Assembly (NCBI GenBank): GCA_903882335.1
Contig: CAIRWP010000216.1
Span: 1 to 23,553, forward strand
Direction of reading: 5' to 3'
DNA: 23,553 nucleotides
Origin: an uncultured Opitutia bacterium
Lineage (GTDB): Bacteria > Verrucomicrobiota > Verrucomicrobiia > Opitutales > UBA953
This document shows, one piece after another, positions 14,422 to 21,871 of this stretch. The position numbers were made by a program, and so were the translations under genes. The notes under the pieces are model-generated. The model was given only the letters and a program-made list of their open reading frames with translations, was not told the origin of the DNA and ran no database searches. The number at the start of each line of letters is the position of its first letter. Within the stretch, counting starts at the first letter, position 1.

Positions 14422-15933
14422 ATGACCCCGCGGACCGCGCCCGACGACGCCCCGGCGCCCCGGGTGGCGCCGGCCGGGTTCCGTTGCCGCGCCTTCCCGC
14501 GACGCACCGCCGGCGTGCTCCTGCACGTGACGGCCCTGCCCGGGGACGGCCCCATCGGCTCGCTGGGCGCCGCCGCCCGGCGCTTCGTCGACGCGCTCGC
14601 CGCCGCCGGCTTCGGCTGGTGGCAGGTGTGTCCGCTGGGGCCGACCGGCTACGGCGATTCGCCCTACCAGGCCCTGTCCGTTTTCGCCGGCAACCCCTAC
14701 CTGCTAGACCTCGCCGATCTGCGGGCCCGCGGTCTGGTCACCGCGGACGAGCTCGCCGACGTCCAACCGGCCGCGGAGGGGCGCGTGGACTTCGGCCGGC
14801 TCTGGACCACGCTGCGTCCCTTGCTCGACCGCGTCGGGCAGCGGGCGGCCGAGGCCCTACAGGACGACCCGGGCTTCGCGCGCTTCCGTCGCGAGCAAGC
14901 CGGGTGGCTCGATGACTGGGTGCGTTTCGCCGCTTTGCGCTCGGCCAACGGATTCACCGCACCCACGGCCTGGACGACGACCACCGCGCCCGGCGACGCC
15001 CAGACGGCGGCCGCCGCTCTGCAGTTCCTCTTTACCGAGCAGTGGGCGGCCCTCCGGACCTACGCGCAGGCCCGCGGGGTGCGGCTCTTCGGCGACGAAC
15101 CGATCTACGTCTCCGCGGACGGCTGCGACGCGAAGTTCCGGCCGGAGCTCTTCCAGCTCGACGCCGCCGGCCGGCCCACGGCGGTCGCAGGCGTACCGCC
15201 CGATTATTTCGCCGCGGACGGACAGCTCTGGGGTAACCCGCTCTACGCCTGGGAACGCCACGCCGCCGACGGCTTCGCCTGGTGGAAAGCGCGCGTCTGG
15301 CACGACCTCGGGCTTTTCGACGCGATCCGCATCGACCACTTCCGCGGAATCCATGATTACTGGAGCGTCCCGGCGGAGGCGCCCAACGCCCGGGAAGGCG
15401 CCTGGTGCGCGGGCCCGGACCTCGCGTTCACGCGCGCGCTCGGCGACCTGCCGCTCGTGGCCGAGGACCTCGGCCTCCTCTCGCCGGGCGTGGAGACGTT
15501 GCGCGTCGCCGCCGGCTTGCCGGGCATGGCGGTGCTGCAATTCGGCTTCGGCGGCGAGACCGCCGGCAACCCCCACTACCCGCCGAACATCGCCGCCGAC
15601 CGGCTCGCCTACACCGGCACCCACGACAACGACACCTTGGTCGGCTGGCTGGCCCAGGCGTCCGCGGAAGAGCGACGCCGCCTGGAGGAAATCTACGGAC
15701 CCGACCCGACGGCCGCCCGGCTCGTCCAGGCGGTGTTCGACTCGCCGGCGGTGGCGGCCTTCGTGCCGGCCCAGGACCTGCTCGGCCTCGGGACGGAGGC
15801 GCGCTTCAACACCCCGGGCAACCCGCAGGGCAACTGGGACTGGCGGTTGACGGACGCGCAACTGGACGCACTGACGGCGCAGGCCCCGCAGCACCGCGCC
15901 GCGCTGGCCCGGAGCGGCCGGCTCAGCGCGTGA
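14422..15933 (+). CDS. malQ: 4-alpha-glucanotransferase (amylomaltase), GH77
   Basis: A 503-residue cytoplasmic enzyme that transfers alpha-1,4-glucan segments between maltodextrins, for glycogen or maltose use. Family motifs are present in order: GWWQVCPLGPTGYGDSPYQ near 70-88, GDEPIYVSADG, the nucleophile D305 in IRIDHFRG, the acid/base E348 in VAEDLG and the third Asp D402 in GTHDNDT. Spacing agrees with Thermus amylomaltase. The first 25 residues are a Pro/Ala-rich extension. ATG 14422 lies 1 bp after the surA-like stop, so it is read with mfd and surA. Its 3' end overlaps the convergent ettA by 11 bp. Confidence 0.96.
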   Translation: MTPRTAPDDAPAPRVAPAGFRCRAFPRRTAGVLLHVTALPGDGPIGSLGAAARRFVDALAAAGFGWWQVCPLGPTGYGDSPYQALSVFAGNPYLLDLADLRARGLVTADELADVQPAAEGRVDFGRLWTTLRPLLDRVGQRAAEALQDDPGFARFRREQAGWLDDWVRFAALRSANGFTAPTAWTTTTAPGDAQTAAAALQFLFTEQWAALRTYAQARGVRLFGDEPIYVSADGCDAKFRPELFQLDAAGRPTAVAGVPPDYFAADGQLWGNPLYAWERHAADGFAWWKARVWHDLGLFDAIRIDHFRGIHDYWSVPAEAPNAREGAWCAGPDLAFTRALGDLPLVAEDLGLLSPGVETLRVAAGLPGMAVLQFGFGGETAGNPHYPPNIAADRLAYTGTHDNDTLVGWLAQASAEERRRLEEIYGPDPTAARLVQAVFDSPAVAAFVPAQDLLGLGTEARFNTPGNPQGNWDWRLTDAQLDALTAQAPQHRAALARSGRLSA

Positions 15934-17599
15934 GGCGGCGGTACTTGGGGCGCCGCGGCGTATCGGACTCGAGCCCGAGGCGCTTGCGCCGGTCCTCGAG
16001 GTAGTCGCCGTAGTTGCCCTCGTGCCAGACGATGCGACCATCGTCCTCGAAAGCCATGATGTGCGTGGCGACGCGGTCGAGGAACCAGCGGTCGTGCGTG
16101 ATGATGACCGCGCAGCCGGCGAAACCCTCGAGGGCATCCTCCAAGGCGCGGATCGTGTTCACGTCGAGGTCGTTCGTCGGCTCGTCGAGCAGGAGCACGT
16201 TGGCGCCGGCCTTGATGAGGCGGGCCAGGTGGATGCGGTTGCGTTCGCCGCCGGACATGAGGCCGACCTTGCGCTGCTGCACGTCGCCCGTGAAGCCGAA
16301 GCGGGCCGCATAGGCGCGCGCCGGGACGAGGACCTTGCCGAGATGCACCATCTCCTGGCTATCCGAGATCGCCTCCCACAGCGGTTTATCGGCCGGGAGC
16401 GCGTCGCGGGACTGGTCGACGTAGGCGATCTTGACCGAGTCGCCGAGGGTGAGCGTGCCCCTGTCGGGCTTCTCCTGCCCCGTGATCATGCGGAACAAGG
16501 TGGTCTTGCCGGCGCCGTTCGGCCCGATGATGCCGACGATCCCGCCGGCTGGCAGGCTGAAGTCGACGTCCTCCATCAGGACGCGGTCGCCGAAGCCCTT
16601 GGTGAGGCCGCGGGCCTCGATGACGGCGCCGCCCAGGCGCGGGCCCGGCGGGATCCAGATCTCGGCCGCCTTCTCCTGCTGGCCTTGGTCCTGGGTGAGC
16701 ATCTGCTCGTAGGCCCGCAGACGCGCCTTGTTCTTGGCCACCCGCGCCTTCGGCGAGGCGGCCGCCCACTCACGTTCGCGCTCCATCGAGCGGGTGCGCG
16801 CGGCGGACTGCTTATCCTCCGCCTCGAGCCGCTTGCGCTTTTGCTCGAGCCACGAGGAATAGTTGCCCTTCCAAGGGATGCCGCGGCCGCGGTCGAGCTC
16901 GAGAATCCAGCCCGCCACGTTGTCGAGGAAGTAGCGGTCGTGCGTGATCGCGATGACCGTCCCCTTGTAACCCTGCAGGTGGCGCTCGAGCCAGCCCACC
17001 GTGTCGGCGTCCAGGTGGTTCGTCGGCTCGTCGAGCAACAGGATGTCCGGCTCCATGAGGAGCAGGCGGCACAAGGCGACGCGGCGCTTCTCGCCGCCGG
17101 AGAGCCCGGCCACCTTGGCGTCGGCCGGCGGGCAGCGCAGCGCTTCCATCGCCATCTCGATGCGGGCGTCGAGGTCCCAGCCGCCGCGCGCGTCGAGGAT
17201 GGACTGGATCTCGCCTTGGCGGGCGAGGATCCGCTCCTGCTGCTTCGGGTCGTCGGCCTCGGAGACCTTGATGAAGGTATCTTCGTACTCCTCGAGCAGG
17301 GCCTTCATGCCGGCCGCGGCCTGCATGACACACTCCTGCACCGTCAGGTGCTCGTCGAGGCGAGGCTCCTGGGCGAGGTAACCGAGCGTGTACCCCGGCA
17401 CCTGGCTGATGGAGCCGTCGAACTCCTGGTCCTCACCGGCCATGATCTTCAGCAGGGTCGACTTGCCGGAACCGTTGAGGCCGAGTACCCCGATTTTGGC
17501 GCCGAAGAAATACGAGAGGGAGATATCGCGGAAGACGGGCTTCTTCTCGAAGAACTTGGTCACCCCCGTCATGGTGAAGATCACTTTTTCGTCGGCCAT
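15923..17599 (-). CDS. ettA: Energy-dependent translational throttle protein EttA (ABC-F ATPase)
   Basis: A 558-residue soluble ABC-F protein with two ATPase cassettes and no membrane domain. The first cassette has GLNGSGKST (40-48), LSGGEKRRVALCRLL and DEPTNHLD. The linker that carries the P-site tRNA interaction motif follows GIPWKGNYSSWLEQK. The second cassette has GPNGAGKTT, MSGGERNR and DEPTNDLD. The C-terminus ends PKYRRL, as in E. coli EttA, and overall similarity to that protein is high over its full length. It binds the ribosomal E site and couples initiation to the ADP/ATP ratio. ATG 17599 is chosen because MADEKVIFTM aligns with the family start, and the longer open frame upstream does not. 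It is divergent from nusA. Confidence 0.95.
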   Translation of the reverse strand: MADEKVIFTMTGVTKFFEKKPVFRDISLSYFFGAKIGVLGLNGSGKSTLLKIMAGEDQEFDGSISQVPGYTLGYLAQEPRLDEHLTVQECVMQAAAGMKALLEEYEDTFIKVSEADDPKQQERILARQGEIQSILDARGGWDLDARIEMAMEALRCPPADAKVAGLSGGEKRRVALCRLLLMEPDILLLDEPTNHLDADTVGWLERHLQGYKGTVIAITHDRYFLDNVAGWILELDRGRGIPWKGNYSSWLEQKRKRLEAEDKQSAARTRSMEREREWAAASPKARVAKNKARLRAYEQMLTQDQGQQEKAAEIWIPPGPRLGGAVIEARGLTKGFGDRVLMEDVDFSLPAGGIVGIIGPNGAGKTTLFRMITGQEKPDRGTLTLGDSVKIAYVDQSRDALPADKPLWEAISDSQEMVHLGKVLVPARAYAARFGFTGDVQQRKVGLMSGGERNRIHLARLIKAGANVLLLDEPTNDLDVNTIRALEDALEGFAGCAVIITHDRWFLDRVATHIMAFEDDGRIVWHEGNYGDYLEDRRKRLGLESDTPRRPKYRRLTR

Positions 17600-17619
17600 G
17601 GGTCGGAGGGTTGGGACAA

Positions 17620-17632
17620 GCCCCCCGGGGGC
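17620..17632. repeat. GC palindrome in the ettA leader
   Basis: GCCCCCCGGGGGC lies 20 bp upstream of the ettA start. A second, similar palindrome is at 17672-17686. Both are in the 185-bp divergent ettA/nusA region. Confidence 0.45.
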
Positions 17633-17665
17633 AAGCGGAACCAGCGGGGCGCCGCGTGAGCGCAC

Positions 17666-17696
17666 TTGACAACCCCCCCGGGGGGTGGGCTAGGTT
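17666..17696 (+). promoter_or_regulatory. Promoter candidate for the nusA-infB-rbfA operon
   Basis: A consensus -35, TTGACA (17666-17671), is followed after 19 bp by TAGGTT (17691-17696), a plausible -10. The spacer holds the 15-bp palindrome of 6 C, a central C and 6 G flanked by A and T (17672-17686). Predicted transcription start is near 17703, which leaves a leader of about 80 bases before nusA. Confidence 0.5.
17672..17686. repeat. G/C palindrome inside the nusA promoter spacer
   Basis: ACCCCCCCGGGGGGT lies between the -35 and -10 candidates. It could be a protein-binding site for a regulator of one or both divergent genes, or only a structural element. No known operator is recognised. 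Confidence 0.4.
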
Positions 17697-17708
17697 AAGG
17701 CTCGTAGT

Positions 17709-17725
17709 CACCTTACAAGAAGGTG
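17709..17725 (+). promoter_or_regulatory. Possible antiterminator hairpin in the nusA leader
   Basis: CACCTT (17709-17714) and AAGGTG (17720-17725) form a perfect 6-bp stem with a 5-base loop. The 3' arm overlaps the 5' arm of the terminator (17722-17730), so the two structures exclude each other. The function is inferred. Confidence 0.45.
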
Positions 17726-17749
17726 GGTCCAGCCGGACCCGCCTTTTTT
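17720..17749 (+). terminator. Intrinsic terminator in the nusA 5' leader (possible attenuator)
   Basis: GGTGGGTCC (17722-17730) pairs with GGACCCGCC (17735-17743) through 8 Watson-Crick pairs and one G-U pair, around an AGCC loop. Two more A-T pairs are possible. TTTTTT (17744-17749) follows. No plus-strand gene ends upstream, because ettA runs away from it. The only transcript it can stop is therefore one from the promoter near 17666-17696, before nusA at 17785. Confidence 0.85.
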
Positions 17750-17784
17750 GTCCCTAAAACTTTCACCGCACCCACCGCACACCC

Positions 17785-19032
17785 ATGAGCGTCGACATCA
17801 AACCCTACCTCCAATACCTCGAGAAAGAGAAGCGCATCCCCAAGGACGAAGCCTGCGCCCTCATCGTCGAGGCCATCAAGTCCTCCGTCGAGAAGTCGGT
17901 CATGGCCGGCCAGAACGTCGAGGTCACGGCCGACCCTGCGACCGGCAAGCTCGAGGCCCACGTCCTCTACTCCGTGACCGACTCGGTCTCCGACCCCCTC
18001 CGCGAGATCAACCCCGTCGCCGCCGGCCTGCTCCAGGCGGGCGCCGCCGTGGGCGACCAGGTCCGCAAGCCGATCAACGTGGCCGACCTCGGCCGCATCG
18101 CCGCCAAGACCACCCAGCAGCTCCTCAACCAGCGCTTCCGCAAAATCGAGAAGGACCAGGTCTTCCAGGAGTACAAGGACAAGGTCGGCGACATCGTCAC
18201 CGGCACCGTCCGCCGCACCGAGCGGGGCAACGTCATCGTCGAGCTCGGCACCGCCGAGGCCGTCCTCACCCACAAGGAACGCTGCCACGGCGACGAGTTC
18301 CGCACCGGCGACCGTATCCGCTGCCTGCTGCTCGAGATCCGCGAGGACCCGCAGCGCGGCCGCGAGTTCGTGCTCTCCCGCGCCAACGACGGTTTCGTCC
18401 GCCGCCTCCTCGAGCTCGAGGTCGCCGAGATCGCCGATAAGACCGTCACCATCGCCAAGATGGCCCGCGACCCGGGTTACCGCACCAAAATCGCCGTCGA
18501 TTCGAGCGATCCCAAGGTCGACCCCGTCGGGGCCTGCGTCGGCGCCCGCGGCGCCCGCGTCCGCAACATCGTCAAGGAACTGGGCGGTGAGAAGATCGAC
18601 ATCATCCGCTACCACAAGGAGCCGCTCAAGCTGCTCGAGGAAGCCATCCGCCCGGCCCGGCCGCGCAACGTCCGCATCGACGAGCGCAACCGGTCCATCC
18701 ACTTCGAGGTGGACGAGGAAGATATGCGCATCGCCATCGGTTCCAAGGGCCGCAACGCCCGCCTGACGTCCAAGCTCATGGGCTGGGGCCTCAACATCGC
18801 CAAGGCCACCCACGCGCCCGAGAGCGTCGAGGCCCAGCTCGGCGAGAAGGCCACGCGCATGGCCGAACAGCTCGGCCTGCCGTTCGACCTCGTCGCCAAG
18901 TTCGTCCAGCTCGGCCTGACCGAGCTGTCCGTCGCGGCGAACGTGACCGCCGAGGAACTGCAGGACACCGGCATCCCCGCCGATGAGGTCCAGACGTTCC
19001 TCGCCGCCGTCGCCAAGGCCGCCAAGGCCTGA
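17785..19032 (+). CDS. nusA: Transcription termination/antitermination factor NusA
   Basis: A 415-residue RNA polymerase-binding factor. The N-terminal domain spans 1-130. It contains TDSVSDPLREINPVAAG, then INVADLGRIAAKTTQQLLNQRF. The S1 domain starts at GDIVTG (135-140). KH1 has GACVGARG (249-256) and KH2 has AIGSKGRN (317-324). The end (about 365-415) has a single helix-hairpin-helix-like segment, LSVAANVTAEELQDTGI, so it is shorter than the E. coli protein with its two acidic repeats. ATG 17785 has no Shine-Dalgarno sequence and a C/A-rich leader. rimP, which usually precedes nusA, is missing. An attenuator-like structure lies upstream. Confidence 0.97.
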   Translation: MSVDIKPYLQYLEKEKRIPKDEACALIVEAIKSSVEKSVMAGQNVEVTADPATGKLEAHVLYSVTDSVSDPLREINPVAAGLLQAGAAVGDQVRKPINVADLGRIAAKTTQQLLNQRFRKIEKDQVFQEYKDKVGDIVTGTVRRTERGNVIVELGTAEAVLTHKERCHGDEFRTGDRIRCLLLEIREDPQRGREFVLSRANDGFVRRLLELEVAEIADKTVTIAKMARDPGYRTKIAVDSSDPKVDPVGACVGARGARVRNIVKELGGEKIDIIRYHKEPLKLLEEAIRPARPRNVRIDERNRSIHFEVDEEDMRIAIGSKGRNARLTSKLMGWGLNIAKATHAPESVEAQLGEKATRMAEQLGLPFDLVAKFVQLGLTELSVAANVTAEELQDTGIPADEVQTFLAAVAKAAKA

Positions 19033-19082
19033 GGCCTGCCCACCTCCTCCCCGCCTTTCCGCCGAACACCCAGCCCGCGCCC

Positions 19083-21500
19083 ATGACCGAGAAGAAGAAG
19101 AAGCCCGAGGCCAAGAAGGCCTCCACCACGCAGCGCTACAGCGACGTGGCCAAGGAGCTCGGCCTCGAGGTCAAGGCGTTGCTCGCCCTGGCGGACCAGT
19201 TCGTCGAAGCCCATCCGGACTTCAAGGAACTCGTCTACGCCGAAGGCAAGAAGCCGGCGGCCTCGAGCAACTTCAGTAAGTTCTACCGGGATGACTTCCT
19301 GAAGTTCGCCGCCGACAAGCTACCCAAGAAGGAGGAGGCCGCGCCGGCACCCGCGCCTGTGAAGGTCGAGCCACCCAAGCCGGCCGAGCCGGTCGCCGCG
19401 GCCCCGGTCAAGGCCGCCACGCCGCCGCCCGCGCCCGCCTTGCCCCCGCGCGCACCCATCCCGGCGACCGCGCCCGCCGCGGTCAGCCGTCCGCCGGTGA
19501 CCCCCACCCTGCCGCCGCGCCCGCCCGTCGCCCCGACGACGCCCAAGAGCGAACTGCCCCCGATCGTCATCACCCCGACCGCCGCACCTGCCGCCCGCCC
19601 GAGCACCCCGCCCCCGCTGGTGCGCCCGCCCGTCGCCCCGATGGTCAACCGCCCCGCCGCCACCGGCAGCAGCGTCGCCCCCGGCAGCAAGGGCGCCGTG
19701 ACCGTCCGTCCGCCGATCGTGGTCCGCGACTTCGCGATCGCGCTCAATCTCAAGCCGTTCCAAGTCATCGGCAACCTGATGGAGCTCAACAAGGTCGTGA
19801 GCGCCACCTCGGTGATCGAGGAGGCCGACGCCCGCAAGGTCGCCGAACGCCACGGCTACACGCTGGAAATCCGCCACCGCGGCGAAGGCGTCCAGCCCGT
19901 CAAGAAGGTCGAGAAGCCGTCCGAGGACGACCCGGCCCTGATGACCACGCGCCCGCCCGTCGTGTGCGTGCTTGGCCACGTCGACCACGGCAAGACCACC
20001 CTGCTCGACTACTTCCGCAAGACCAACGTCGTCTCGGGCGAGGCCGGCGGCATCACCCAGCACATCGGCGCCTACACCGTCGCCTACCAGGGCGAGAAGC
20101 CCGAGTACAAGGGCCGCTCCGTCACCTTCCTCGACACGCCCGGCCACGCGGCCTTCGCCAAGATGCGCGAACGCGGCGCCTCGGTCACCGATATCGCGAT
20201 CCTCGTAGTCGCAGCCGACGACGGCTTCATGCCGCAGACCGAGGAAGCCCTCAAGTTCGCCCAGAAGCACGCGGGCGCCATCGTGGCCGCGATCAACAAG
20301 GTCGACGCCAAGGGCGCCAACATCGACCGCGTGAAGCAGCAGATGCAGCAGCGCGGCATCACCCCGGAGGACTGGGGTGGCGAGGTCATCACGGCCCCTG
20401 TCTCGGCGCTCAAGGGCACCGGGATGAACGAGCTCATCGAGTCGATCCTCCTCCAAGCCGAGATCCTCGACCTCAAGGCCAACCCGAAGTGCCCGGCCCA
20501 GGGCTCGGTCATCGAATCGCAGATGGAGACCGGCCGCGGCCCGACCGCGACCATCATCGTCCAGAAGGGCACCCTCAAGCCCGGCGACTCGTTCGTCTGC
20601 GGCGAGACCTGGTGCAAGGTGCGCGCGCTCATGGATGACCGCGGCAACCGTCTGCCGCAGTCCGCCCCGGGCACGCCCGCCCTCGTTCTCGGCTGGGACG
20701 CCGTCCCGAGCCCCGGCGCCAAGTTCCGCGTGGTCAAGAACGACCGCGAAGCCCGCGAGCTCGCCGAAGAGGCCGCGCTCGCCGGCCGCAAGGCCGCCGA
20801 GGCCCAGCAGCAGGCTCCGAACACCGGCGCCCGCCCCGGCATGTCGGACCTCGAGCGCCTCATGGCCGCCCTCGCCCAGGACAAGGAAAAGGTCCTCCGC
20901 ATCCTACTCAAGGCCGACGTCAACGGCACGCTGGAAGCCCTCCAAGGCTGCCTGCAGGAAATCAAGTCGGCCAAGGTCCGCCTCGAGATCGTCGGCGGCT
21001 CCGTCGGCCCCGTCACGCAGGGCGACGTCGCCCTCGCCGAGGCCGCCCGCGCCAGCATCGTCGCCTTCGACACCAAGCTCGAGAACGGCGTGCAACCCCA
21101 CCTGAAGCGCACCGGCGTGCGCGTCATCGGCCACGACATCATCTACGAGCTGATCACGCTTGTGAAGGAAGCGATGTCCGAGCTCCTCGACCCCGAGGTC
21201 CGCGAGAACAAGCTCGGCGCCGCCGAGGTCCGCGCGGTCTTCCCGCTGGGCAAGGAGCACAAGGTCGCCGGCTGCATGGTCACCGAAGGCCTCATCCGCC
21301 GCGCCACCAAGGCGCGCGTGGTGCGCGCCGGCAAGGTCGTGCACAACGGTCCGGTCGAGACGCTCCGCCGCTTCAAGGACGACGCCTCCGAGGTCAAGGC
21401 CGGCTTCGAATGCGGCATCAAGCTCGGCGGTTACGACGAGTACCAGCCCGGCGACATCATCGAGGCGATCGAGCTGCTGCAGATCCGCCCCTCGCTCTAA
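19083..21500 (+). CDS. infB: Translation initiation factor IF-2
   Basis: An 805-residue GTPase that brings initiator tRNA to the 30S subunit. The N-terminus is Lys-rich (TEKKKKPEAKKAS), followed by a small IF2N-like helical domain (about 15-80). A Pro/Ala-rich unstructured linker covers about 80-205 and a second IF2N-like segment about 210-265. The G domain has GHVDHGKT (298-305), DTPGH (351-355) and NKVD (405-408). Domains II, III and IV follow, including KADVNGTLEAL, VGGSVGPVTQGDV and a C-terminal YDEYQPGDIIEAIE. It starts 50 bp after nusA and has no Shine-Dalgarno sequence, only a C-rich leader. nusA, infB and rbfA form the conserved translation operon. Confidence 0.98.
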   Translation: MTEKKKKPEAKKASTTQRYSDVAKELGLEVKALLALADQFVEAHPDFKELVYAEGKKPAASSNFSKFYRDDFLKFAADKLPKKEEAAPAPAPVKVEPPKPAEPVAAAPVKAATPPPAPALPPRAPIPATAPAAVSRPPVTPTLPPRPPVAPTTPKSELPPIVITPTAAPAARPSTPPPLVRPPVAPMVNRPAATGSSVAPGSKGAVTVRPPIVVRDFAIALNLKPFQVIGNLMELNKVVSATSVIEEADARKVAERHGYTLEIRHRGEGVQPVKKVEKPSEDDPALMTTRPPVVCVLGHVDHGKTTLLDYFRKTNVVSGEAGGITQHIGAYTVAYQGEKPEYKGRSVTFLDTPGHAAFAKMRERGASVTDIAILVVAADDGFMPQTEEALKFAQKHAGAIVAAINKVDAKGANIDRVKQQMQQRGITPEDWGGEVITAPVSALKGTGMNELIESILLQAEILDLKANPKCPAQGSVIESQMETGRGPTATIIVQKGTLKPGDSFVCGETWCKVRALMDDRGNRLPQSAPGTPALVLGWDAVPSPGAKFRVVKNDREARELAEEAALAGRKAAEAQQQAPNTGARPGMSDLERLMAALAQDKEKVLRILLKADVNGTLEALQGCLQEIKSAKVRLEIVGGSVGPVTQGDVALAEAARASIVAFDTKLENGVQPHLKRTGVRVIGHDIIYELITLVKEAMSELLDPEVRENKLGAAEVRAVFPLGKEHKVAGCMVTEGLIRRATKARVVRAGKVVHNGPVETLRRFKDDASEVKAGFECGIKLGGYDEYQPGDIIEAIELLQIRPSL

Positions 21501-21505
21501 GCCGC

Positions 21506-21871
21506 ATGTCGCAACGTCAGCTCCGGGTGGCCGAACTGGTCCAGCGCGAGGTTTCCTCGGCACTGCGCCAAGGCTGGGGCGCGGAGGCCGCGCTCATCAC
21601 CATCACGCGGACCGCGGTCACGCCGGACCTGCGCCAGGTGCGCGTGAGCTACGCCGTGACCGGAGACGATGCCGCGCGCAAGGCCGCCCGCGCCCTGCTG
21701 CGGCGGATCCGCACCGAGCTCCGCGCGACGGTGGGTTCCGCCCTGCAGCTGAAGAGCACGCCCGAGCTGCAGTTCGCCGAGGATGACGTCACCGGCGGCG
21801 TGGCGCGCGTGCAGGCGCTGCTGGATGAGATGGCCCGCGGCGACGCCGTGAAGCCGCCGCCCGCAGAGTGA
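21506..21871 (+). CDS. rbfA: 30S ribosome-binding factor RbfA
   Basis: A 121-residue KH-fold protein needed for maturation of the 16S rRNA 5' end. Family features are RQLRVAELVQREVSSAL at the start, then ITITRTAVTPDLRQVRVSYAV and LLRRIRTELRATVGSALQLKSTPEL (in parts), with the predicted beta strand ELQFAEDD and a short tail. ATG 21506 starts 5 bp after the infB stop. The stop (21869-21871) directly abuts the stop of the convergent mcsB. truB, which often follows, is absent. Confidence 0.95.
   Translation: MSQRQLRVAELVQREVSSALRQGWGAEAALITITRTAVTPDLRQVRVSYAVTGDDAARKAARALLRRIRTELRATVGSALQLKSTPELQFAEDDVTGGVARVQALLDEMARGDAVKPPPAE

Noticed and set aside
16022..17659. Plus-strand open frame of about 545 codons opposite ettA
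   Set aside because: ettA on the minus strand matches its family from end to end; the plus frame is a low-complexity mirror of it.
17723..17788. Possible 21-codon leader peptide (GTG 17723 to TGA overlapping the nusA ATG)
   Set aside because: The purine-rich segment overlaps the GTG itself, the frame runs through the terminator stem and T-tract, and no regulatory codon run is seen; chance is more likely.
19320..19720. Pro/Ala-rich stretch of infB as a tandem DNA repeat
   Set aside because: There is biased composition but no repeating unit that I can align; it is the usual flexible linker of IF-2.
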